From Deuterostichococcus epilithicus (Eukaryota; Chlorophyta; Trebouxiophyceae; Prasiolales; Stichococcaceae): DNA of 64,000 nucleotides. Position 1 is the stretch's first letter. Each line of letters starts with the position of its first letter. The notes beneath the pieces are model-generated. The model did no database searches, was not told the DNA's origin, and saw nothing but the letters and a program-made list of their open reading frames with translations. The position numbers and the translations under genes were made by a program. Shown here piece after piece: positions 11,323 through 23,300 of the stretch. Location of the stretch: contig JAVTLE010000023.1 in assembly GCA_033439295.1 (NCBI GenBank), positions 62,001 to 126,000 on the forward strand. Direction: 5' to 3'.

Positions 11323-13970
11323 TCACAAATGACAGCCCTCAGCTCGGTGGGGATGACGGACCTGGGGCAATCTGTCGCGTTGCATCAGCGTCACCTCCCG
11401 CCGCCGCACCGCACCGACCACGTCAAGCCCCGGGCCCATCATGCTGCCTACAGACCCTCTTTCAGGCCAGCTTCTGGCCTTGCTGCAGGGTGGCTCCATA
11501 TCCAAGGTCAGCTCCGCGTCCGTGCTAGGGTGTTGTGCGGTGTAGGCTGGCTGCTCTCCCGATGTGCTCCTCCCACGGCGCCGTGCCACTGGCATCACTG
11601 GGGGCGGCGGTGCAGCAGCGCAGCCGTCAGGCGGATCGCCGGCTTCCGGCGGCGCCTCTGGCGCCGTAGGCGCGTGCCGCACGCAAGTCCGTGCGCCGCG
11701 CAAGGCCACGGGCGAACCAAGGCGCTGCGGCTGCTGCTGCAGCAGCAAGGCTGGAGGACGCGGCTCCGGCGGCATGTTGCAGCCGGATGCATGCTGGGCG
11801 TCCATTGCAGCCGCTTGGTCCGGCGCCTGCTGCCAGCCGCGCCCGCGGTGCGCACAACATCCGTGCTGCCCATGCAGCGGCGGGGCTGATGCCAGCGTCG
11901 CCGTGCACCAATGACACTGCAGCCGGTAAGTAGCCTGTGCTGCCGCTGCAGTCTCGGCCGCCTGCTGCTGCGGTCAGCGCAGCGCGGAGGCCATGCAGTG
12001 CACATCCTGATCGTGAGCCTGATGCACAAGATGACAGAAATCCTGCTTAACCGTTCACAGGCTTCCGCAGCCCACTGCACGCCAACTCACAGCTTGACCG
12101 ATTTCAGGTTTCAAACTCCCTTCGACACAGGGAACGGATTGGTGACGTTACCAATTGCTCGCCTGGGCTTGAGCGTCCAGCCGCTGCCGTGCCATGCTGA
12201 GCGCCGCCCGGTCCTCGTTGCCAAGCTCCATCAACTGCTGGTTCTCCGCCGCCAGCCGCGCCGCCGCCGCCTTGGCCCCCTGCAGCGCCGCTCCCGTTGC
12301 CGCCGCGTCCTGAGTTCCTGCAGCGGCCTGCTCCGCGGCCGTCGCCGCCGCCGCCTGGGAGGCCACGGCTGCAGCGGCGGCCTCCGTGGCGGCTCTGCCA
12401 TCGGGGGCCGCTGCCGCCTGCTGCTGCCGCAGCACCTCAAACCGCTGCCTGAGGTCCACCAGCGCCGTCGAGGCAGCCTGCAAAGGGGCATCATTCGACC
12501 TTGGCTGTCAGTCTGATCGTCTGTGGGCCGTGCAGCAGTCATTGGCGGCGTGTAGCTGGCTGTGTGGCATGCTCATTCCGCAATCTGTCCTGCTGCGCAC
12601 GGCTTTGTGCTGATCTTGTTGCAGACAGCCTACTTGACAACCCAACACGCCTCGTCAGGAGCAGCAGAACTACACGCATAGGAAGGCGTCGCACCTGCAC
12701 TTTCGCCATCGCAGCATCCCGCTCCTGCGCCAGCCCTGCCAGCATCCCGCCGGCATCCGACGCAGCCGCCGCGTGCGCCCTTGTTGCCGCCGCCGCCGCC
12801 TCGTCTGCTTCCTTTGCGGCTGCTTCAGCTCCCCGCTTGGCCACCTCAGCTTCCCTTGGCCGCTTCTACTTCCTTTCTGCCCCGCCTCCGCCGCCTCGGC
12901 GCGCCGTTGCAGCTCCGCCTGCATGCTGCTTCCAGCTTCCGCTGCCTCCCGCGCTGCCGCTAGGTTCGCCTTCAGGGCCGCCGCTTCCGCCTCGGCCGCC
13001 ACCGCGCAGCTCGTGGCACGGGCCAGGTTTGCAGCCATGGCATCTGCCGCCGCCGCGGCTCCTGCCCGGAGCTTGTCCACCTCCGCCACGGCTGACCTGC
13101 AAATGTCTCATTGAAACAATACAAAATAATGCAAAGGAGATGAAGATTATGCTGCAGATGGAGCGCCACTCAAAACGGGAAAGGTCTCGCTGATGCTCAG
13201 AAGGGACTGGCTCGTGCTGGCGTTGCGGACGGTCCCGCCCGGTCGTCCGTGTGGCACTCTTTCGCCCTGTCGCAGCAATGTATTGTCACGCAGACATTGC
13301 GACGTGAAGTTGCAGACAGGGCACGGTGACGGGAGCAGGTGCCGACGGAGGCTGATATAGGCTGCTGGGGGCGTCCCAGCAACGCGTGCACCTCCGCAAC
13401 GACGCCAGCCAATGCCACACAGCCTCCGCCGCCTCCGCCTCCAGCTGCCTCAGCTGCCGCCGCAGCTCCTGCTTCGCGGCGGCGGCCGCCGCTGCCGCAT
13501 CCGTCGCCGCCGCTTCCGCCGTCGCTTCCAGGTGCTGCCGCAGCTCTCTGATCCGTCGCTCGTGCGTCTCCTCGGGCTTCCTGACGACTCGCCTTGAGCA
13601 CCTTGAAAACTCATCGAAGCTCAGTAGCTCTGAGGACTGACCATTGAAGCACCAGCCCGTTTGCCACGCAGAAGCCTTCTCTGAGAGCGGCTCATCTCTT
13701 GAGTGCGGACATCCTACGGTGAGCAGCAAGGTGAGCCCTGCACCCTATAAAGAAGGCTGCAGCATGCGCTGTGTCGCGCCTGCAGTAGACGCTGCGTTGC
13801 ATCGGCCTCCGCCCGCAGCCGCCGCACCTCGCCAGCTGCGGGGGCCTTTGCCGCCGCTAGGTCCCGCATGGTGGCGTCCCCGCAGGCTCGCACCTCGGCC
13901 GCTGCTTCCTGCTGCCGCTTCCCCGCTGCTTGTGCGCCAGCGATGGCGGCCTTTGCGCAGACGCCGCCGC
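11323..13970 (-). CDS. Ala-rich coiled-coil protein, 5' end unresolved
   Basis: Not assigned to a family. Five exons join in phase: 13970-13780, 13636-13392, 13096-12695, 12477-12163 and 11826-11323. They encode long Ala/Glu/Gln/Arg heptad-like helices (EVRRLRAEADATQRLLQ; ETHERRIRELRQHLEATAEA; AEVDKLRAGAAAAADAMA; LVDLRQRFEVLRQQQAAA; AAENQQLMELGNEDRAAL). A Pro/Ser-rich C-terminal tail follows. This is the look of a structural or scaffold coiled coil. Two introns use GC donors, after 13780 and after 12163. The exon 13096-12695 needs two single-base corrections near 12864-12886 to stay open: an AAA and a GGG run each seem one base too long. Its length excess of two bases agrees with that. These may be sequencing errors or real lesions. 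The first exon begins with one base of a split codon, so an upstream exon with the start is missing. Confidence 0.6.
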
Positions 13971-15295
13971 CTGAGGCTCAGAAAGCTCAGGTGTGTTGCA
14001 GTCCGCACCATCAGCAGGGCGGCTGTCACGTTCTTAGAGCTGGTCGACATGCGGAGTGATGCAGAAGACGCCACTGATTAGCGTGGCTTCGCCCGCTCTG
14101 GCAGCTGCTCAAGAAGTGCAGGCAGAACAAGCAGAGGAGAAAGCAGCCCGCGCCATGGCCGTTTTTTTACTTTGGTGCGGGTTCTGGGGGGGAGAGTACC
14201 ACGGCTCCAATGGCTGCGGTCTGGTCCTCGGCATGCTGATGGTCATCGGCAAGAACTTTTTTTTGGAACTCTCCATCGTCCTCGTCGGGGGCACCTGCCT
14301 CGTGTTCTTCAGCGGTGCATTTGGGGCGACAGCAGCGGCTGCGGCGCGGCGTTGTGCGCCGGTCGACTGCATACGTCACATCGAGGCCGGAATAATTAAA
14401 CACGCTGAAGATCTTGGTCCGCTTAGAAAGCTGTCAGAGCGCTTCCCATGTGGCACTGTCCGGCTCAGAGGCGAAATTGGCTGTTGCGGGTGACATCGCC
14501 TTGCTGCTGGCGAACCAACGACAGAGATGCCGACAATGCAAGCAAGGGTATGTTTAGCCAGCCTTAAGGCGTTCCTTCAATCCGACGCCAGCTCAGAGAT
14601 TCACGCGCTAACTGAATCGTGTGCAGTTGGGCAGTGACTTTGGGTGCGACACAAAGCACTCTGGCGTTTGCTGGTGCTGCAGGCTTGCGGCCTCGATGAC
14701 GTTTTATTCAAAGACTCGGAAAGTGTGATGCTCACCGTACGCGTTCGACAGCATTCGTGAAGTTCTGAACCGCAGGCACGGGCAGGCTTCCGGACATCGT
14801 TCGCGCGCTGGGGTGTAGACCGGATGGAGACTGCGCAAATGTGCATTGCAGCGAGTCGAACCTCTGTGGAGCCACATTGCCTGCGCTTGTGATTGCGGAA
14901 TGTCTGCAAGTATAGATTCCATAATTTGCATCTGCTGCGCCACACGTAGCTGCTTTCCTCCAGACACTGCTCTGGGTGCTTTCGAATCCGGACCCGCTAT
15001 TGCCCACGTTCTGCTTTGCAAGACCAGCTTGAGGTGTCTCAGGTGATTGCAAGGCCTGCGCACGGGGGAAGCGCATCGCACCATACAATTCGTTCGTGGC
15101 CTTGGCTGTCGGCCCACTCGATCTGGCTCACCTGGTGCACCAACTTAACAATACTTGCTAGTCCGCGAGTCGGCAGCTGTTGAATGGAGATGATTGCTGC
15201 TTGCCATAACTCTTGACCTGGCACCGCTACTCCTGCGCTTGGCGAGACATCAGCCCACACACGGGCGCGACCGCGGCGCTGGCGCGGCGCCGCCC
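13971..15295. other. Region between divergent coiled-coil and SEC22 genes; no supported gene
   Basis: It should contain the missing 5' exon of the coiled-coil gene and both promoters. A plus-strand frame at 14155-14345 is strikingly hydrophobic (MAVFLLWCGFWGG..., LVLGMLMVIG, LSIVLVGGTCLVFF). It has no recognisable family, splice pattern or support beyond composition, and the opposite strand reads acidic in the same stretch. Confidence 0.35.
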
Positions 15296-18232
15296 ATGGT
15301 TAAGCTCACGCTCATAGCCCGCGTCTCGGACGGCCTGCCGCTGGCGGAGGGTCTGGACAGCGATAAGGATCATGAACTCGGCAACTTCAAGCAGCAGGCG
15401 AAGGTGTGGTCGGCATCCACTGGATGCTCGCCTTCACATGTGCCGTGCAGGCGCGGCGCAGCCTTCGCCCTCTTCCCTTGTTGCATGAGCCGCCGCCAAT
15501 GCAGCGGCATCAGCGACACGCAACAGTGCTGTGCGAGGTTCTGTCTGCTTGCTGTTGCACATGCAGCTGGAGATGCATGATCTGTCACGTCTACAGCACT
15601 CGGACGCCTCCTGCAGTGCGGAACTTGTCCAGGAGAGTGGCTGGTTGGAACCGCGATATCCCTGGCTTCCCTGACAATAGCATCTGTGGCGCAGAACCTG
15701 TTCAAGAAGATGGCGGCAAGCGGCGCGGGGCAGCCCAAGCGCATGACGCTGGAGTCAGGGCCGATGACCTTCCACTACATCATCACCGGCAACGTCTGCT
15801 TCCTTACGCTCGCGGACAAGGCGAGAGAGCATGGCATCCTGCGCATGCCAGCCCTCTGAGCATCTGGAATCTCACAGGCAGCCGCACCTGAGGGTGTGTG
15901 GGACATCATCACCAGCGGTACCTGCTTCCGGCTGCCGCTGTTGATGATGTCCTGCACCCTCATGTGCGGCACCTGCTTCCTGCCGCCTGCAGCTGCCTCA
16001 TGACGGCAGGCAGGGCCCGACAAGCCGTTCAGCCGTCCCGGCGCTGCCAGGCGCGCTCAGCGTGGCCAGCAGCGCTCACGAGAGCGGAGATCCTCTGAGC
16101 TCTTCACTGCACAGCTAGCAGAGGTACCAGCAAATGGCCGACGAGCGCTCGGACGAGATGCAGCAGCAACATTCTTTCAAGTAACACTTCGGACGCAATT
16201 TGTCTCATCGAAGTCCTCCGAGTGGATGTTGGAACCCTTTGCTGGGCCGCAGAGCTACCCGAAGAAGCTGGCCTACGAGTATCTGGACGAGCTGCAGAAC
16301 GAGTTTGGGCGGTTGTACGGGTCTCAGGTGGATGCGGTCGCGCGGCCCTACGCGTTCATCAAGTTTGGTGAGTGGCTGAGGGTCCACGCACTCGAAGCAG
16401 GAGGTCCAAGCAGCCTTTTCTCACCTTCTCTGGATGACCTTCTCCAAAACTGTTACAGTAAGTGACACGGCGGAGCCGCACCGGGACGGAAGTTAGCTCA
16501 GTGGCAAAAAAAACCACCTTTAAAGCAGCAGTGGCGGGGAGCTGGTGGCGCAGCAGCGCTGCCGAACGGGGGCGAGGGCGCTGTGCACGTCCGCTTGATC
16601 CGTTGCGATCTGCATGACGGGTGTTCTGGAACACTGAGCTGCACCGCCAGCTGTGCCGGGCGACCAGCTGGAACGGCAGCTGGCCGACAGCTGGGGTTGG
16701 CTGGCAAGGATGTCCAGGCAGGGCAGTACTAGTGGCGCCACTCGCAACCCCTGCCAGGTTTCCACGGCAGAACGCCAACATGACGAGAAGTTGACGAGTG
16801 GTCAGAGGATGACGCTGGAGGTTTCCTCGCTCAGAGGTGCACTGGATTTGCTGCAGACACGTTCATCCAGAAGACCAAATAAAGGTTTTCTTGGTTATTT
16901 CTGCAGACACGTTCATCCAGAAGACCAAAAAGTTGTACTTGGACACGCGGACGCAGCGCAACATCCTGAAGCTCAACCAGGACATTGCCGAGGTGGGTTT
17001 AAGCTTTCAAAGTTTAGCGTCTCCGCCGCTGCGCAACGTATTGAAACCCTAAGGCGAACCCGCCTTGGCGAAGCAGCTGGACGACGCCGCCTGCCGTTTG
17101 CCGCTGCTGCTGGCCGGCGTGGGTGCAGCGCTCAGAGCTGCGCCATGACATTGCTTGCACCACTTGATGTCGAAGCAGCCGGTCTTGCCCACGAGGTGCG
17201 GCTTCAGTTTTACAGGTGCACCAGATCATGACGCGCAATATTGCGGAGGTGCTGGAGCACGGCGAGCGACTAGACCGTGAGCACTCGAATCCCAGTCACT
17301 ACATTTTGATAACTGCCCCTGCAACCTCACTCTCCTGTGGTACCAGCACGCGGTAGGCGGTGGCAGCCGTAGCATGCCTTCAGCCGCTGTGGTTGAGCAT
17401 GCACCGCACCTGCGGCATGAGCACATACGATCATACAATGTTTCCAATAACTTGTTAACACGTCAGCTCTCGGACCGCAGGCATGACGCAGATGTCCAAC
17501 ACGCTGACCTCCGAGTCTAAGGTGTATGCCAGCCGGGCAAAGGACCTGCAGCGGCAGGTGAGCGCCTCCGCGTTCAGCAATTTCGGTACTTTGAGTACAA
17601 TTGAAAAGGGATCCGGCAGGGGTGTACACCGGCAGTGCTCCAGATCTGCAGCGGCATGTGTGCCTCCCCATGGCATGCATGGCTACTTGTGGAGCACCGG
17701 AACATGTGGTGCTGAAGCATTCGGCAGGGTGTCCAGGTTGTAAAGCACGCCCTCATGCGTCCGCTCGCGAAGCTAGGCCTAGCTCGGTCGCCTTACGATG
17801 ACGAATAATCGTTCATGAGCGAGGCGCCGATGGGCAAGGCACCGCGCCTGACCAGCGCTGCTTGGACCCTAAACCTTTAAGAAGCCGCGCCCGCAAGGGC
17901 GCTCAAACAGCAATGCCCATGTGTGCTTACCGCCTGCGTCACAAGGCGCTCGCTCCGCAGGTGGCACAGGGGTCCGAGGGGCTAAACAGCAACTTGTTTC
18001 GAAAACTGGTCCGAAATCTCAACTCGAACTTCAGATAAAATGTCGCTTTGTCCCCGCCTCGGCCCCCTGCAGGACCTCCCACATCTTGCTGACTGACCTG
18101 CCCGCTTATGCCTGCAAGGTGAACCCCAGACTCTGCTCGCAGGCGATGCTCCGAAAGTACATGCCCTTCGCGGTCGTCGGCGGCATCGCGCTGCTGGTGC
18201 TCTTTTTCCGGCTCGTCTGGTTCCGGAGGTGA
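15296..18232 (+). CDS. SEC22: Sec22 longin-type R-SNARE
   Basis: R-SNARE for ER-Golgi vesicle fusion. Seven exons join in phase: 15296-15403, 15695-15820, 16253-16367, 16907-16992, 17216-17276, 17481-17557 and 18143-18232. The 220 residues match the family length of about 215. The longin domain spans roughly residues 1-125 (MVKLTLIARVSDGLPLAEGL; ESGPMTFHYIITGNVCFLTL; SYPKKLAYEYLDELQNEF; AARPYAFIKF-like). The SNARE helix spans roughly 130-190. The C-terminal anchor is FAVVGGIALLVLFFRLVWF. Exon 2 uses a GC donor (aag/gcgaga). The zero-layer position, Arg in yeast Sec22 (YRGD), aligns with His160 here (EHGE). Two introns carry decayed copies of exon ends. Confidence 0.95.
15897..15990 (+). repeat. 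Decayed copies of the 3' end of SEC22 exon 2
   Basis: acatcatcaccagcggtacc at 15903-15922 and the following bases match the exon stretch at about 15777-15815 (acatcatcaccggcaacgtc...). A weaker third version follows at about 15957-15990 (gtgcggcacctgcttcctgc). Both lie in the intron just downstream of the exon. Confidence 0.7.
16852..16884 (+). repeat. Copy of the acceptor and 5' end of SEC22 exon 4
   Basis: ctgcagacacgttcatccag and the next bases occur at 16852-16881 and again, as the true exon start, at 16901-16930. The offset is 49 bp. The upstream copy reads into a TAA right after ACCAAA, so using its acceptor would truncate Sec22. Confidence 0.9.
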
Positions 18233-20385
18233 CGGCGCGGCTGGGCGGGCTTCAGGCAGCCCTGGCGGCGGCAGCGGCAGCGGGGGCTGCGGAGGGCACG
18301 CCGCAATTGTCAACCGCTTACCAGGCCGGGCGGCGCTTGCGCCGCCGCTGTGGCAGCGGCGGCGGCTGCGGCGGCAGAGGAGCAGCGGCTTGGCAGCGGT
18401 GGCGGCTGCGGCGGCGGCAGCAATGCCCGCAGCAGCCTGGCGCACGGCGCAGCGGGCGTGCTGAAGCAGCTGCACGAGGTGGCCCTGCTGAAAGGGCTTG
18501 TGAAGCCGCCGCCTGGGCGGATCTGGCAGCTGCAGTTTTGCATCCGCTGCAGGGCGGTGGCAATGCGCACTGCTCTGAGAACTATGGCACGCAGGTGCTG
18601 GTGTCTCGATTGGAGGCTGTCAAATTGAGCCCGATTGGTCATACACGTGGTGTAAGACGGTCGTCATAAGGTACTTACAGAGTCGACGCCGGCACGTGAA
18701 AAGGACGACCTTTTTCAGCCTCAAACACGCGAACAGCTGCAGGACTCGGGGAGTGCCTGGTACAGTCGGGGTACATAAAGGACTGGAAACGGTGACTTAA
18801 ATACCTCGACTACCGGCGTGGAACTCGGGAATTTGTAGGGTTTTGATGCACATGCGGGAGCCGAGAAACCCGGCTTGTCGACATGCAAAGTTTGCGCCGA
18901 AACTGATCCCGGACATCAGGTTGCCGCGCCCGTCAGGTTGTCGGTGATCAGGACTCAAACGCTTCTGCTGTTACTGTCAGCACCTCACCGGCGCTGGCCA
19001 TCCAAAGTCGTTGCTGAGCCGACTCGATCTGGGGCCATTTCTGCCGGGGCCTGCAGCGCAAAACTGAACACCCACGCGACTCCAGGGTCTGAGCTACATA
19101 GGCGCATCTCGACTGCTGCTGATCCGGCGCGCCGGCAGTCTTGCAGGTGAGCACAAAACTTTTTGCCCGACGACCGAGCACCCGAGCCCGACAGCTTGCC
19201 GTCCGGCCGGCTCTTTGGGCGGGCGCCGGGGGGGAACGCCCCGCGGAGGATGGGGCACCTAGCCAGTTCGTATGCACGTTCTTGCATCCCGGCAGGCAAT
19301 CACCCTTTGCCCGGCCGGACCGCCGCCAGCTTTTCCTGGTTGGTTGAGGACAGCCCGCGGCCTGGGTCACAGAATGGCTAGGTTCAAAACGGGTTGCAGG
19401 TCTTCGACCCGATGCAACAGCCACTTCTGCGCCTTCACGAGCGTTTGCGGCCCGCTAGCCAGGCTTAGGAGACGCACCACTGGCGCCAACGGCCGGGCAG
19501 AAGCTGGCTGGCAACCTCGGGGCGTCCTGGGTGAAACTTCAAGACGCTGCCTGTCACGCCAAGTTGTCCCAATCCTGCTGTCTCGTCTCTCTCATTGCAC
19601 ATGTGGGCGGGCACTAGTGGCGGCCCTGCCGTTTACTACTCGGTTTTGTTACTTGAGTGCATCGGCAGCTGTCCCGCGCCCGAGTCAATCTGTGCGCTTT
19701 CAGCCCGGGGGGGATGACCTTGAGCCTTTGCTGCTCGGCTTCAGCTTCGATCCTGCCAACTCACGCGCGTCCTGGTCTCCTACGCCAGTCGCCCCGCGGG
19801 TTTGTTGCATGTCTAGTCCTGCAGTTGAGCCGTCAGTGTCCGCCGCTCAACTGAGCAACCCGCACCGCGGGCCCGCAGGCCGTGTTTGCTGCTAATGGCA
19901 GGGCGCGACTGACGTCCAGCGTCGGTGCACAGGGTGCTTGCCATTCAGAAAGCGACCGTGTGTGGTCGGAGAGCAAGTTCTCGCCCTCCAATTCTGCTTC
20001 GACGCCTCCAGTATTTGCGTGCTGCAGTCCTGTTGCTTTTGCTCAGACTGCGTCCTGATGCTCGCAGGCCACAGCAGCAGCCCTCTGGCGGCCCGCAGCC
20101 TTTGAACAGCAGCGCCAGTTCGCATCGCGCGAAAGCTGCCCTTCGGACGCAGCACCGGCCGGGTGCCCTGGATCCAGTCCGCAGACCGCCAGCAGCAGCA
20201 ACAGGCGATCGGCTGCGGTCCCTAGCGCTGTAGGCGGGGCACGGTCGCTGTGCTGCACTTGCCGGAGGCCTCAGCAGCCCGGCCATCGCACCAACAGTGG
20301 GCCAGCAACTCCGGCGACCGCAGCCCAGTCCAGCACAGCCCCCCCTTGCCGGCAGGCTCCAGCCAACCACCAGCAGCAGGCAGCC
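18233..20385. other. Intergenic region between SEC22 and the CslA-type gene
   Basis: The first part (18240-18630) is very GC-rich, with open frames on several strands such as 18350-18628 encoding an Ala/Gly-rich peptide. Composition explains these and no domain is visible. This is probably SEC22 3' UTR and spacer. The remainder, including the CslA promoter, shows no recognisable gene. Confidence 0.45.
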
Positions 20386-23300
20386 ATGCTGTTCACATAC
20401 ATGACCTACTCGGCCTACGAGCTGTATGTGGCGCTGCTCGATGCGCTGATCAGCGTCGCGGTCGCGCTCTCAGTCGTCGTCAGCCTGGACCGTGTCTTCC
20501 ACGTCGCCAAGTACATGCAGCTGAAGGCGCGCAGCCGTGTCACCGGCCGCAAGCCGGAGGACTACTTTCAGTTTGCGGCGCTGCCAGATCCCGTCGTGTG
20601 CGGGGACCTGTACCCGCGCGTCGCCATCCAGCTGCCCATGTTCAACGAGCGGGCGGTGTGCCAGGCCGCCATCGACTCGGCCTGCGAGCAGACGTGGCCC
20701 AAGGGCCGCCTGTTTGTCCAGGTAAGGAACTGCGGCGGCTGGTCTCACTGCAGCAAAGGCGGCGCTCCATCAGTGCAGGCTTGCCGCCGCGCTGGCAGGC
20801 TTTGAAAATTTTGCGAACTGCTAGCCTGCATGATCTCGAAAATTTCTGGGGTACACCCACACTTTGGTGAGTTCTACTCACCAGCGTGTGCGTGTCCTGC
20901 TCAGCACCTTGCGGCATCAAGAGCCATGGCGCCATCAACCATTGGCGGCATGTGCGGCCCTGACAGCGCGTCGGTCTACGCAAAGCACCAGATGGTCTCG
21001 TCTCTACCTCAACAGTTGCTGATCCTTAATTTTCTATCTTTCATCGTCAAACTTCATTCCTCAGGTGCCCTCCACAGTATGGAGCCTGGCAACGTCGGGG
21101 CCGCCGGTGCTGCGGCGCACAGCCCGCACCACCGCGGTCCGAGGGTTCCAGCCCCCAGTAGATGAGCGTCGTCCTGACTCTGCCAACAGGTGCTGGACGA
21201 CTCTACGGACAAGGGCACACGGGACCTGGTCGACGACAAGGTCATGGAGTGGCGGGAGCGCGGCGTGGAAATCGAGGTCCGCCGCCGCACCAACCGCGCA
21301 GGGTATAAGGCCGGCGCCCTGCACGAGGTGAGGAGACTGCCTTCGGGGGGGGCAGATGCTTTAGCGGCGTGCATGGAGGTCGAGGTCTGCCGCAACACCA
21401 AGTCTGTGGGGGCTACAATGCTGGCGCGCTGCATGAGGTATTTGACAAGGGACTGTGGGCAGGGGCAGGCTGCGCGGGGATCAGTCTCCGGACGCCTTTC
21501 CATCGGTTCGAGACTGGAAAATCAGTCTGCAAGCCTGTGCCGGCCGTGTGCGGTCTCTCAAGCTTTCATACCTTGCTGAGACGGCGCATCATCAGGAGGA
21601 GGCTTGCAGGCCGGGCTGTGCCATCATGCTTATGCCAGTTTCATCCAAAATTTCAAAATCTCTTCAGTTTAGTTCAGGTTCGTCAGTGTTTCTGTGCTCC
21701 CGATGCAGGGCGACAAGTTCCTGTCCGACTGCGAGTGCATTGCCAACCTTGGCGCCGCCTTCAAGCCGGAGCCCAACTTTCTAAACTACTTCTTAACTCT
21801 GAATTCTCAAACGCAGGGCGTCAAGTTCCTGTCCGACTGCGAGTACATCGCCATCTTTGACGCCGATTTTAAGCCGGAGCCCGACTTCCTGCTGCGCACG
21901 GTGCCCTACCTGGTCGGCAACGCGGACATTGGCTACGTGCAGACGCGCTGGGTGTTCACCAACCCCGAGGAGTCCTACCTAACCAAGGTAAGGGTTCAGG
22001 GTTCAGGGTCCCCTTTGCAACGCAGAATAGACTCGAAAGCAGGCAAAAGGGCGCGCGCATGGGGGTGGAAGGGGCGAGGTTGGCAGGGTGCACGCATGGC
22101 AGACGCGCTGGGTGTCTGCAAACACTGGGGAGTCGTACCTTGCCCGTTTGGGCAAGTCGCGGGATTTGCTTTCAAATCATTTTTTAAGTTTTACCAAAAT
22201 TTTGGGCTGGCAAAGGCAGAGGGAGTGCAAGACCGTGGAAGGTGATTCGAGGAGTTCGGCGGCATCACTGGGGAGACGAGTCGAGAAAGGCAGCGCCTCC
22301 TGCAGGGTCGCTGAGCCAGCGGTCGGCTCCATCTGGGCGGGGCGTCCGGCGGAGAAAAGAGCCTGGCTGTGCGGCAGGCTGGTCGACAGCATGCCGCAGC
22401 TGCGCCTGCCGGCGCCGCGGCATGTCTGCTGTCCCTAAACCCTGAAACTGTCTCTGCCGCCCCTGCACAGGCGCAGGAGCTGAGCCTCAACTACCACTGC
22501 AAGTGCGAGCAGTGGGTGCATTTCGGCACCGGCAGCTTCTTCAACTTCAACGGCACCGCCGGCGTCTGGTGCGTCAGCCTGCCTGCTTGCCTGCCCGCCT
22601 GCTCATTTGAGGCCAGCCCCCCGCATCTTCTCAAGTACCTCGAGTACTCATCACCCGGTGTCTTGCTCAGCGGCAGCATACCTGCCCTGCCCGCAAGCAC
22701 CCTCCTGCACACGACAACGGCGGTCCAGCTTTGCAAGCCAGTGAGCCACCGATTGCGCAACCCGCTACCTAAAACAATGCCTGCAGGCGCCTTCAGGGGC
22801 GCCGCACATATCCCGACGGCATCGGCGGCTGATGCGGTCGCATTCTGGCTGAAAGCATCATTCGTTGCGCCATGTGACCGTGCGTGTCCTATCCCCCCTG
22901 CAGGCGCCGCAAGTGCATCGACAGCATCGGCGGCTGGAACAGTCGCACGACTGTTGAGGACATGGACCTGTCGCTGCGCTCGTATGTCGGCGGCTGGCGC
23001 GCGATCTTCCTGGAGGACACCACCTGCCTGAACGAGGTGAGCTTCCGGAGATCCTGTGGCATTCTCATTGGCTAGGTTGCAGACTCGTGACATCGATTTG
23101 CGAAGCCAGTCGCTGCAGCTGGGCGGGCAATCTGCCTGGAGGACACACCCCCTGCCTGAAGACAAGGCGCGCAGCTTGGGCAGCAATGCCCGAGCAGGCG
23201 CGAGCCAGGAGATGTGGGGGGGCAGCGGGTGTGCAGTTGTCGCGGCCGCCGCCCCTGGCGTGTCAATCGGCTAGTGTACTGTCTTAGTGGGCTGTGGGCA

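Noticed and set aside
14155-14345. Hydrophobic plus-strand peptide as a membrane-protein gene
   Set aside because: No family, splice pattern or neighbour supports it, and T- and G-rich stretches alone would give this hydrophobicity.
18350-18628. Ala/Gly-rich ORF after SEC22 as a gene
   Set aside because: The region is open in several frames from GC-rich triplets and lies where the SEC22 3' UTR should be.
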